Source: an uncultured Rhodospirillales bacterium
GTDB lineage: Bacteria > Pseudomonadota > Alphaproteobacteria > CALMVH01
Assembly: GCA_937873165.1 (NCBI GenBank)
Contig: CALMVH010000150.1
Location: 1 to 5,773 of the forward strand
Direction: 5' to 3'
Length of the DNA stretch: 5,773 bases
The number at the start of each line of letters is the position of its first letter. The first letter of the stretch is position 1. The position numbers and the translations under genes are program-made. Below the pieces are notes generated by a model. The model had not been told where the DNA came from, searched no databases, and worked only from the letters and a program-made list of their open reading frames with translations. This document shows positions 1 to 5,714 of the stretch, one piece after another.

Positions 1-1066
1 CGCCATCCGGCCTATCTTGGTTATCGTCGTTTCGCGGTTGTTGCCTGAAGCCGCGCAGCTCGCTGTAATCTTCCAGCGACGGCATCGTCGGCACGACAGC
101 GATCAGCTGTCTCAACATCAAACCTTGCGGGGTTTGAACGTTGGGAAGAATCGTGACCTCCCTCGGCTGATTCACCGTGTGGAAAAAGGGATTGGGCGGA
201 ATGATCAGCGGTATGTGGGTTTTTGCGGGGTTGCCTGCACCCTTGCCATCGCGCATTACTGAAATCCGGAACCTGGCCGGATCACCGGTTTCTCTTTCAC
301 TCGAAAGGAAACTTTTGACGTAAAAGCCTTCTCCCCGTGCGATCTGCCCACGGAACTTGTCGCCAAGCTCGTTGGTCATCGCCTGGTTTAGGTACTCCGA
401 AACCGCCTCGGACGAGGTTTTGAACTGACGTTCGCGGGCATGGAAATCGTCTATCATTTCAAGGCTGGCACCTTCCGCGACGAAAACCGATCGTTTCCGC
501 GAGGGCCGGGAACTCTCGAAAAGATAATGCTGGGAGGGAGCGAGATCGGCCGGTGTTTTGATTCCCTGTTCGGGCAGCTGCAAAACAGCCTGGGGCGTGG
601 AAAAACCGCCAGCGAAAAGCATTGCCGTGACAGTCTGCTTCTCTTCGCCTTTCAGTTCGGTTGCCGCGCGGGGTTCAAAGCTGCGTCCCTTATAGTCGAC
701 GTGCGAATACATGTAGTATTCTGGCGGACGTCGTGCGGCAGGCTTGCTAAGATACGTGACGGGATAAACCTGATAGGCCCGCGGTAATCCATCCCTAAGT
801 GCCTTTACCTGGGTACTGGGACTGGTGAGCCCGAGTTCGTGCAAAGGGAGAGCATCCTTTTGCTTGAGTTTTTCAAACTGGTTTTGATAAAACGTCAGCC
901 AAGTGCGCAAATTGTCTGCCAGATTGCCTTGCTGACTTGGCTTTTCGACCGATTTTGCCACCCGGACCTCTTCAAAAACCGCAGCGGCGGCCTGGAAGCT
1001 CGAACCCCCGGGGTCTAGCCTGAATACCCTCATGTGGGTATGGGGCGACTGATCGTAGGCAACCAT
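1..1066 (-). CDS. Partial gene of unrecognised family, paralog of the gene immediately upstream (C-terminus beyond the window)
   Basis: An uninterrupted frame of 355 codons runs from ATG at 1066 to the left edge, so the C-terminus is missing. I do not recognise the family. Upstream of the ATG, GAGG (1073-1076) lies 6 nt away and supports this start. The protein looks soluble, with no signal peptide or clear membrane segment. It is clearly homologous to the 428-residue neighbour over its whole visible length: VFRLDPGG (14-21) matches LFKLEPGG, GLPRAYQVYP (93-102) matches GLPRSYLQYP, SVFVAEG (193-199) matches SVFVADG, GEGFYVKS (245-252) matches GEAYYMNS, and the NPFF...VVPTMPSLEDYSELR region (292-338) matches NPHF...AVPQAPCVEDYLALR. 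The blocks sit at nearly the same offsets, so perhaps 75-100 residues are missing. The gap to the upstream stop is 23 bp, which suggests co-transcription. Two sampled 60-base rows (841, 901) are only 25/60 and 29/60 G+C, lower than in the synthase gene. Confidence 0.88.
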   Translation of the reverse strand, partial: MVAYDQSPHTHMRVFRLDPGGSSFQAAAAVFEEVRVAKSVEKPSQQGNLADNLRTWLTFYQNQFEKLKQKDALPLHELGLTSPSTQVKALRDGLPRAYQVYPVTYLSKPAARRPPEYYMYSHVDYKGRSFEPRAATELKGEEKQTVTAMLFAGGFSTPQAVLQLPEQGIKTPADLAPSQHYLFESSRPSRKRSVFVAEGASLEMIDDFHARERQFKTSSEAVSEYLNQAMTNELGDKFRGQIARGEGFYVKSFLSSERETGDPARFRISVMRDGKGAGNPAKTHIPLIIPPNPFFHTVNQPREVTILPNVQTPQGLMLRQLIAVVPTMPSLEDYSELRGFRQQPRNDDNQDRPDG

Positions 1067-1089
1067 CTGAGACCTCGCTGAACTGGTTG

Positions 1090-2376
1090 TCAGGGATTGT
1101 GATGACGAGATGTCCACGGTTTCGCGCGCGGAAAAACGGCGCCTATACCGAACGTCTTGCGCAAGGGTTCAGCCAAGGTATCCGGGGGAGGAGGAGGAAT
1201 TCGACCGATCGCCTTGTCAGCCTCGTCTTCCCGCAGCCACAGGGTCGCGGCCGAGGAGAGTGGCGTTGCATCCGGCGGCGGTTTGGAGATCTTGTTGGGG
1301 GCGATGTCGTAACTCAGAAGGGTTTGTCCCCCGAGCGTTTCGATGCGGGGGAACACCCATTGCCGGGGCGAACCGAGGCGCAGCGCCAAGTAGTCTTCCA
1401 CGCAAGGCGCCTGTGGTACGGCTGCCATCATCGCTTCCAGCACGCGGCCGCTGGCCGTGGCTACCTTGGGATGAACCGTGAGTTCCGCCGGCGTGCCTGT
1501 TGTTTCGAAGTGCGGGTTGGAAGGGATCGTCAACAAGCGTCTGCCCAGTCGAGCGCTTTCGGCATTCCCTGCGGTGGCCGCCGAGATACGGAACACCGGG
1601 CGGTTTCCCGACGCAAGATCGGTCGTGGTGCTGCTGTTCATATAGTAGGCCTCGCCTGCGGCCAGCTGCGATGCGAAGTCAGCCCGCAGGTCCCTCGTCA
1701 CGATGTCGTCCAGCCTGTCGACAATCCTGCGCATAGCCAGCTTATAGGTCAGATTGTTGGCTTGGTAACGATCGGCCTCTGCCTGACTGCGGCCATCTGC
1801 TACGAAAACGCTGCCTAGCTGACGCTGCGTGCGCGGCACCAGAATCGCGTGATGCCGCGCGGGATCGAAGTCCTTGGTGGTTTCGACGCCTTTGGTAGCC
1901 CGCGACAACACTGGCAAAAGCGTATCACCCACCGATTGAAGGACGTGAGCCTTCGCAGCCCCTATGTATTCCTGGGAGTCACAGGGAACGAAGACAGTCC
2001 GGTCGTAGCCTTCCGGAACTGTCAGGAAGAAAGTCTGGCGCTGAGTGCCGCACATATCGACTGTGTGAACAGACAGTTCCGGGTATTGAAGATATGAGCG
2101 GGGAAGCCCTGCCTCGTAGTTGTATACTTCCACGGCAGGTTTGTCGAAACCGAGATTTTGCAAGGCTTCGGGCGCTATCATGCTCAGGGCAGCGTGCTGC
2201 CGATTTTCCCATGCGATCTCCGCGCGCTGCCTGGCGTCCCCCGACGCTCCGGATCGCCAGACATCCCGCATCCTGGCCGCCATCACCTGCTCGAACACGA
2301 TCTTCGCAGCCCTGTCGCTTGTGCCTCCCGGTTCAAGCTTGAACAGGCGCTGATATATTTCCGTGTTCGTGGGCAT
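1090..2376 (-). CDS. Unrecognised 428-residue protein, tandem paralog of the downstream gene
   Basis: Complete ORF ending in TGA at 1090-1092. A GTG at 2433 would add 19 residues. I prefer the ATG at 2376 because it puts LFKLEPGG (11-18) at about the same distance from the start as in the paralog, and a weak GAAGA Shine-Dalgarno lies at 2383-2387. The GTG has no such site. No signal peptide or membrane span is seen, so it is probably cytoplasmic or exported by a non-Sec route. Blocks shared with the downstream paralog are residues 11-31, 90-99, about 189-247 (SVFVADG to GEAYYMNS), 260-266 (PVFRISA) and 281-333 (ending VEDYLALR). The C-terminal 80 residues are proline-rich (KPPPDATP, IPPPPPD) and basic, ending SRHHNP. 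No catalytic motif of a known enzyme family is recognised, so I assign no function. It lies 72 bp downstream of the synthase and 23 bp upstream of its paralog. Confidence 0.88.
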   Translation of the reverse strand: MPTNTEIYQRLFKLEPGGTSDRAAKIVFEQVMAARMRDVWRSGASGDARQRAEIAWENRQHAALSMIAPEALQNLGFDKPAVEVYNYEAGLPRSYLQYPELSVHTVDMCGTQRQTFFLTVPEGYDRTVFVPCDSQEYIGAAKAHVLQSVGDTLLPVLSRATKGVETTKDFDPARHHAILVPRTQRQLGSVFVADGRSQAEADRYQANNLTYKLAMRRIVDRLDDIVTRDLRADFASQLAAGEAYYMNSSTTTDLASGNRPVFRISAATAGNAESARLGRRLLTIPSNPHFETTGTPAELTVHPKVATASGRVLEAMMAAVPQAPCVEDYLALRLGSPRQWVFPRIETLGGQTLLSYDIAPNKISKPPPDATPLSSAATLWLREDEADKAIGRIPPPPPDTLAEPLRKTFGIGAVFPRAKPWTSRHHNP

Positions 2377-2400
2377 CGGTAATCTTCGCAAGAAAGTGCC

Positions 2401-2429
2401 ACTATTGCCATACACTTTTTTACGGTAAA
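2401..2429 (-). promoter_or_regulatory. Candidate weak promoter for the paralog pair
   Basis: On the minus strand a -35-like TTTACC (2424-2429, 4/6 to consensus) is separated by 17 bp from a -10-like AATAGT (2401-2406, 4/6). A start about 7 nt further on would leave a leader of roughly 20 nt before the ATG at 2376. The boxes are weak and no terminator separates the synthase from this site, so read-through from the synthase promoter is an equally good explanation for expression. Confidence 0.3.
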
Positions 2430-2430
2430 A
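2418..2430. repeat. Perfect 6-1-6 palindrome, possible operator
   Basis: TTTTAC-G-GTAAAA is a perfect inverted repeat with a one-base centre, in the 72-bp gap between the synthase and the first paralog. It overlaps the -35-like box of the candidate promoter. The position and symmetry suit a dimeric repressor site, but AT-rich palindromes of this size also arise by chance. It is too AT-rich and too short to act as a terminator. Confidence 0.35.
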
Positions 2431-2448
2431 CACGAGGTGGAAACAGTA

Positions 2449-4317
2449 TCACTTTTCAGCCAGACCTCCTTCTGCCAGGCTGTGCAGTGCCCGCCGAAGA
2501 AGATCCAACCCGGTTTCCGACATTACCGACTCAGGATGGAACTGGAAGCCGATAAAACCCGGTCCCTGCATTGCCTGGATGCGCCCCTCGTCGACATCGC
2601 ACACGATATCGACGCGCCGCGTGGCGGCCGCATCCATGACAGGCGAAAACGAGTTGTAGAAACCCAGCCGGTGCGGCGTGCCGAACACGGCAACCGGGCG
2701 CTGCATACCCTGGCTGGACTCGGGCTGGCGGGTGACGGTGAGGCCTTGCGCCACCGCCAGGGCCTGGTGGCCGAGGCAGACACCCAGCACCGGTGTACCG
2801 GCTGACTGCGCCGTGGCGAGGATATCCTGCAAGCAGTTCATGCGAGGGTAGGCCATGTCCGTCGGATCGCCCGGGCCGGGACCTATCACCAGTATGTCGC
2901 AGCCATGGGTTTCGGCATGGTAGTCCATGGTATCGACCACAACCACCGATGCCCCAAGATGGCCTAGAAGATGCGCCAGCATGTGGGCGAAGTCGTCCTC
3001 GTTGTTGACAACGGTCAGGCGCAAGCCGGCGATGGTGGCATCCACCACCGGAAGCGGCGGCTGGGCCTGCATCCAGAAAGGCGCCAGCCGCGCGTTGCGC
3101 GCCGCGAACACGGGCTGGATGGAGGCGCGCAGCTCGTCCGTCAGGTATTTCGCGGGATGCGCCCCCGTCCCGGTCAGCGTGGCAAGGAAGCCCATGGCCT
3201 TGGCGCGGGATTCCCGCGCTTCGTCCGCAGGCACCGAATCCCTGACTAGACCGCCGCCTGCCTGCACGTGAAACGTGCCGTCCTGCGTGAACTCGGCGCA
3301 CCGGATCAGAATGGCCGCATCCAGGTCGCCGTTTGGCTCAGGCCCCCGTGGCTGATGGTAGATGCCGATTTCACCCGCGTAGTAGCGCCGGGAATCCGGC
3401 TCGTAGCGGGCGATCACGCGCGCGGCGCTTTCCATGGGCGACCCCATGACGGTGGGGGCGTGCAGGGTGCGGCGCAGCGCGTCGATGCTGTCGGTGCCGC
3501 GCTTGCCGGCCAGTTCGTACTCGCTGTGCACCACCGCTCCGATCTCGCGCAGGAACGGCCCTTCGATCCGCCCGCCGCCCGGGCAGATCAGGCTCATCAT
3601 CTTCATCTCTTCATCGAGAACCTGGAACAGTTCGTTGATCTCCTTCGGATCCTGCACGAAGCGTTGCAGCCGCTGCGGAAAGGTATCCCGATCCTCCTTG
3701 CGCAGGGTGCCGGCGATGGGATTCATCAGCGTTTCGTTGCCGGTAATCTGAAGATGCCGAACCGGCTTGGCGCCGAGAAGAAGCCGCCGGCCCGCATGTT
3801 CATCGGGCATGACGAACAGCACGGTCATGTACTGCCCGTCGTCCCTCAGCAGGCGACCATAGATCGACAGCAGCGTTTCCAAATTGAAATCCTGAACCCG
3901 GCCTGAAAACCGGCGCGACAGCGTCGTCTGCGAGACGTTGCCACCGGCGATTTCGGTTTCCTGAAACCGCCCCACGACCGCTTCGTACGCCGCGTCCGAC
4001 AGGGATGGCGCGATCTCGGCTTCCAGGGCGATGGGGCGTTCCGGCAGGAGCGGCAGCAATTCGGCGATTCGCTGCGTATGCGATGCCGTGACGGCCAGGG
4101 CCAGGATGGGTTCGTCGCCGTTCGCCTCGAACCCCCGTTCGCGAATGACGCGGTAGGGCAGCGCGAACACGATGTCGGCATTCTGGCTTTTGGACAGGGC
4201 GTGAATGCTGGCAAGAGCGTCCAGGAAATGGAAGCCACCAGTGAACAGGGTAACATCCTGGCCCTTGGCGATCAGGGCGAAAGGCTGCGAAAGGTCGAAG
4301 CCGAAAAGAGAAAGCAT
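2449..4317 (-). CDS. PhzE-type fused chorismate synthase/glutamine amidotransferase (anthranilate or ADIC synthase)
   Basis: 622 residues from ATG 4317. A TTG at 4344 is possible but has no RBS, whereas GGA lies 7 nt before the ATG. The N-terminal chorismate-binding domain (about 50-385) has LPYRVIRERGFEA (53-65), MNPIAGT (198-204), DEEMKMM (235-241), GSPMES (292-297), YYAGEIG (312-318), AILIR (335-339) and ESRAKAMG. The C-terminal class I glutamine amidotransferase (about 433-615) has GPGPGDP (479-485), nucleophile Cys514 in GVCLGHQ, LGFYNSF (551-557), and His594/Glu596 in FQFHPES. Known for the family: glutamine-derived ammonia is channelled to chorismate, giving ADIC (PhzE, SgcD) or, after pyruvate loss, anthranilate (Streptomyces-type TrpEG). 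Length, the DEEMKMM segment and the GFYN motif fit the PhzE class, not the roughly 730-residue rhizobial TrpE(G). I see no LLES-like tryptophan-inhibition motif near the N-terminus. The amidotransferase active site is intact. The choice between ADIC and anthranilate is not decidable here. Confidence 0.93.
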   Translation of the reverse strand: MLSLFGFDLSQPFALIAKGQDVTLFTGGFHFLDALASIHALSKSQNADIVFALPYRVIRERGFEANGDEPILALAVTASHTQRIAELLPLLPERPIALEAEIAPSLSDAAYEAVVGRFQETEIAGGNVSQTTLSRRFSGRVQDFNLETLLSIYGRLLRDDGQYMTVLFVMPDEHAGRRLLLGAKPVRHLQITGNETLMNPIAGTLRKEDRDTFPQRLQRFVQDPKEINELFQVLDEEMKMMSLICPGGGRIEGPFLREIGAVVHSEYELAGKRGTDSIDALRRTLHAPTVMGSPMESAARVIARYEPDSRRYYAGEIGIYHQPRGPEPNGDLDAAILIRCAEFTQDGTFHVQAGGGLVRDSVPADEARESRAKAMGFLATLTGTGAHPAKYLTDELRASIQPVFAARNARLAPFWMQAQPPLPVVDATIAGLRLTVVNNEDDFAHMLAHLLGHLGASVVVVDTMDYHAETHGCDILVIGPGPGDPTDMAYPRMNCLQDILATAQSAGTPVLGVCLGHQALAVAQGLTVTRQPESSQGMQRPVAVFGTPHRLGFYNSFSPVMDAAATRRVDIVCDVDEGRIQAMQGPGFIGFQFHPESVMSETGLDLLRRALHSLAEGGLAEK

Positions 4318-4323
4318 GGAAGT

Positions 4324-4418
4324 ATCCGATGAACGAGGGCGCAACCGGCAAAGGCCGGAAATCGGGTCAGGCGGCGCAGGCCCGCCAGCAAGGTCGCCAG
4401 GGTTTGTTCATCGCGGAT
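4324..4418 (-). promoter_or_regulatory. Long-range inverted repeat joining the leader start to the synthase RBS
   Basis: CGATGAAC (plus strand 4327-4334) and its perfect complement GTTCATCG (4406-4413) bracket the synthase leader. With a 2-nt bulge the pairing extends to about 11 bp (4324-4334 with 4406-4418). In the minus-strand RNA the 5' arm contains the leader-ORF start codon and the 3' arm ends in the GGA that serves as the synthase Shine-Dalgarno. Two local hairpins lie between them: a 5-bp stem GGCGG/CCGCC (4370-4374 with 4382-4386) and a 5-bp stem with a 4-nt loop (4345-4349 with 4354-4358). Neither is followed by a U-tract. Control of translation initiation is my inference. Confidence 0.45.
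4367..4411 (-). CDS. Candidate Trp-containing leader peptide (14 codons)
   Basis: A minus-strand ORF reads MNKPWRPCWRACAA followed by TGA, with Trp at codons 5 and 9. It sits 49 nt upstream of the synthase ATG and starts about 9 nt after the -10 box of the synthase promoter, so its message would be leaderless or nearly so. No Shine-Dalgarno precedes it. Trp-rich leader peptides control many trp operons by attenuation, including ones upstream of fused anthranilate synthases. Here the Trp codons are not adjacent, and the hairpin 8 nt after the stop (4345-4358) lacks a U-run, so a classic terminator-type attenuator is not shown. A chance ORF remains possible. Confidence 0.4.
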   Translation of the reverse strand: MNKPWRPCWRACAA

Positions 4419-4419
4419 G

Positions 4420-4447
4420 AAAATAGCACACGGCCGCATTGCGTCAA
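4420..4447 (-). promoter_or_regulatory. Sigma70-like promoter of the synthase
   Basis: On the minus strand, -35 TTGACG (4442-4447, 5/6) and -10 TATTTT (4420-4425, 4/6) are spaced by 16 bp. A TG one base ahead of the -10 gives the extended form TGCTATTTT. The predicted start is about 4412-4414, just before the leader ORF ATG at 4411. It lies between the terminator of the upstream gene and the synthase, where a new promoter is expected. Confidence 0.65.
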
Positions 4448-4453
4448 CGGCAC

Positions 4454-4487
4454 GCAAAACAAAACCGGCGGGAGAAACCCCCGCCGG
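4454..4487 (-). terminator. Rho-independent terminator of the His-rich protein gene
   Basis: The minus strand has an 8-bp perfect GC stem (4480-4487 with 4465-4472, CCGGCGGG/CCCGCCGG) with a 7-nt loop, followed by TTTTGTTTT (4464-4456). It starts 27 nt after the stop codon of the 88-residue gene and ends a few bases before the synthase promoter. Confidence 0.88.
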
Positions 4488-4513
4488 CTCGTCAACAACG
4501 TATCCGAGATAGA

Positions 4514-4780
4514 TTACTGCGCGGGAGCCGTGCTGTTCATCTCGTTCTGGTTCAGGTTCGACGTGGTGTCGTTACTGTTGGTCATGGTGTTGTTGTGGTG
4601 GGCGTGATGACCCTTGTGACCCTTGTGGTGGTGGGCGTGGTGGGTCGTGTTGTTGGTCATGGTGCCGTTCGAGGTGGTGTCGTTCGACATCGTGTCGTTC
4701 GACATCGTGTTGTTCTGCGCGAAGGCAGGAGCGGCGCCGGCGATGGCGAGAGCAACAACAGCAGCAGCGAGAGTCTTCAT
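4514..4780 (-). CDS. Small exported His/Asn/Thr/Met-rich protein, function unknown
   Basis: 88 residues. Start ATG 4780 is preceded 6 nt away by AAAGGAA (4787-4793). Residues 1-21 form a clear Sec signal peptide (MKTLAAAVVALAIAGAAPAFA) with cleavage expected after AFA, leaving a 67-residue mature protein in the periplasm or outside the cell. The mature part is low-complexity: pentapeptide repeats of the TMSND type (25-46), a nearly symmetrical histidine block HHAHHHKGHKGHHAHH (47-62, ten His) flanked on both sides by TMTN/NNTMTN, then an Asn/Thr/Ser tail. There is no cysteine. Ten clustered histidines with scattered methionines suggest binding of a transition metal such as Cu, Ni or Zn, which is inference from composition only. 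The gene has its own RBS and terminator, so it appears monocistronic. No family is recognised. Confidence 0.85.
   Translation of the reverse strand: MKTLAAAVVALAIAGAAPAFAQNNTMSNDTMSNDTTSNGTMTNNTTHHAHHHKGHKGHHAHHNNTMTNSNDTTSNLNQNEMNSTAPAQ
4677..4706. repeat. Exact 15-bp tandem repeat within the His-rich gene
   Basis: GTGTCGTTCGACATC occurs twice back to back (4677-4691 and 4692-4706) and encodes the two TMSND-type pentapeptides on the minus strand. The 15-bp units to its left (4662-4676 and 4647-4661) look like degenerate copies, matching the weaker TTSNG and TMTNN units. Expansion by slippage in steps of five codons would preserve the frame. Confidence 0.8.
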
Positions 4781-5002
4781 TTCGAGTTCCTTTGATGGCC
4801 GCGTCCAAGCCAGTTTAGCCGGATCGCGGATTAGAGTAGCGGAGTTCCTTTACGGCCAGACCGGGGTTTGCTCAAGCCTTTGTTAACCAAAAATGCAAAT
4901 TAGGCGACGGCCCGTGCATCTTTGCCACAATGCGACCTGAAATCCCTTCCTGACGCACTGTGACACGCAACGCCCCAGCAAATCCTGCGCGGGGAAATAC
5001 GT
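4781..5002 (-). other. Intergenic region between the 173-residue and 88-residue genes
   Basis: 222 bp with no supported gene. It must carry the 5' signals of the His-rich gene, but no strong promoter stands out. The best -10-like element is TCTAAT at about 4829-4834, with a poor -35. A 10-base element, gagttccttt on the plus strand, occurs at 4784-4793 (containing the RBS of the His-rich gene) and again at 4842-4851. No clear terminator with a U-tract follows the 173-residue gene. Confidence 0.5.
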
Positions 5003-5524
5003 TTAATTACTCGGTCCGGTTTTTTTGAAGAAAGAACCTGTGGCCTGAGGCGGAACCGCATCCTGCAAGGCCTTTACGCTTCCCATGCTCGCGACGATGT
5101 CAAGAGCCGCAGCGGAGCCTTTCAATGCACTAAGAGCAATGGGCGAAGTCGGCGCGTTCGTCGCCACGGCCCCGATGATGCCTAACGAGTTTGCAACGCT
5201 TTGCGCCGGGGTAAGCGGCTTTACCGAACACGCATCGCTCACTGAAACGACTCCCATGGTACATAGCGAATCCCGAATGGGTTCAAGCGCCGTCGCAACA
5301 GTTTCCACGGGGAGAGTATTCAATTTCGGCATCGCCGCATCGATGATCTTCATATCGTCTTTAATCTCGGCAGCTGCGCTTGGCGAAGTTGAAGCCGACG
5401 CAGCTTGGGCGCGGGCGGAATTCATGCCTGGAACGAGCGCGCCCAAACCTAATGCCGTCGCCATGAACACGTTCGCCGGGGTAGCGCGTGTCAGAGCAGA
5501 GCGGTTTGTATTAGTGCCAGCCAT
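5003..5524 (-). CDS. Exported protein of unknown function (173 residues)
   Basis: ATG 5524 is preceded by GGAGAG (5530-5535) five bases away, a good ribosome-binding site. The N-terminus (1-41) is a long Sec-type signal: a polar segment with two Arg, a hydrophobic core around 19-33, and a likely signal peptidase site after ARAQA (37-41). A Ser/Ala-rich linker (42-53) follows, then a mostly alpha-helical-looking domain with Cys88 and Cys99, which could form a disulfide, and an Ala/Ser-rich stretch (111-150). No twin-arginine motif, lipobox or known domain is seen. It lies behind the tuf terminator in the same orientation with about 120 bp of its own upstream sequence, so it is probably expressed independently. 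I do not recognise the family. The protein composition and RBS make it a credible gene, and the antisense frame is its shadow. Confidence 0.78.
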   Translation of the reverse strand: MAGTNTNRSALTRATPANVFMATALGLGALVPGMNSARAQAASASTSPSAAAEIKDDMKIIDAAMPKLNTLPVETVATALEPIRDSLCTMGVVSVSDACSVKPLTPAQSVANSLGIIGAVATNAPTSPIALSALKGSAAALDIVASMGSVKALQDAVPPQATGSFFKKTGPSN

Positions 5525-5643
5525 TTTTTCTCTCCGTTGAAGTCACACCGCGGACCGCGTGCAAACCAATTGATCGTGCGACCGCGTGACAAGCTAATAA
5601 ACAGTTAACACAACGCTTCGTGAAAAACCAATAAAAGTTTTGT
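5525..5643 (-). promoter_or_regulatory. Upstream region of the 173-residue gene with repeated GACCGCGTG element
   Basis: About 120 bp between the tuf terminator and the 173-residue gene. The distal half (about 5590-5643) is AT-rich and should hold the promoter, but I cannot fix -35 and -10 boxes with confidence. The proximal half carries GACCGCGTG twice (5553-5561 and 5580-5588), 27 bp apart, plus a third partial ACCGCGG copy directly abutting the first. This could be a regulator site or part of a structured 5' leader. Confidence 0.35.
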
Positions 5644-5679
5644 AAAAAAGGCCCCGCTGCCTTGCGACAGAGGGGCCTT
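5644..5679 (-). terminator. Rho-independent terminator of tuf
   Basis: On the minus strand, AAGGCCCC (5672-5679) pairs with GGGGCCTT (5648-5655). After one internal mismatch, CTGTC pairs with GGCAG around a GCAA tetraloop. The long stem is followed by a T-run (5649-5644). It begins 35 nt after the tuf stop codon. This is a textbook strong terminator, as expected for a very highly expressed gene. Confidence 0.93.
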
Positions 5680-5714
5680 GAATACCATACGTCCCGCGTG
5701 GGCGGGAGCGACAA

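Noticed and set aside
440..787. Plus-strand open frame of 115 codons, with another at 17-262
   Set aside because: Both are antisense to the 355-codon minus-strand frame, which is supported by homology to its neighbour and a ribosome-binding site.
1087..1818. Plus-strand open frame of 243 codons, and the shorter plus-strand frames inside 1110-2353
   Set aside because: They lie antisense to the 428-residue gene, which has a clear paralog next door. Their Arg/Cys-rich translations resemble no protein and are typical shadows of GC-rich coding sequence.
3268..3906. Plus-strand open frame of 212 codons within the synthase gene
   Set aside because: It is antisense to conserved chorismate-binding motifs. 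No ribosome-binding site or recognisable domain is seen.
4318..4344. TTG at 4344 as the start of the synthase
   Set aside because: It has no ribosome-binding site and would add nine non-conserved residues. The ATG at 4317 has a GGA 7 nt upstream and fits the family's N-terminus better.
4345..4358. Hairpin after the leader ORF as a classic attenuator terminator
   Set aside because: The stem is only 5 bp and is followed by TTGCGCCC instead of a U-tract, so intrinsic termination here is unlikely.
4439..4886. Val- and Arg-rich plus-strand frames opposite the His-rich gene
   Set aside because: The translation is the antisense of Asn/Thr/His repeats. The minus strand has an RBS, a signal peptide and a terminator.
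5085..5540. Plus-strand open frame of 151 codons opposite the 173-residue gene
   Set aside because: The minus-strand frame has a signal peptide and a good ribosome-binding site. The plus-strand frame has neither.
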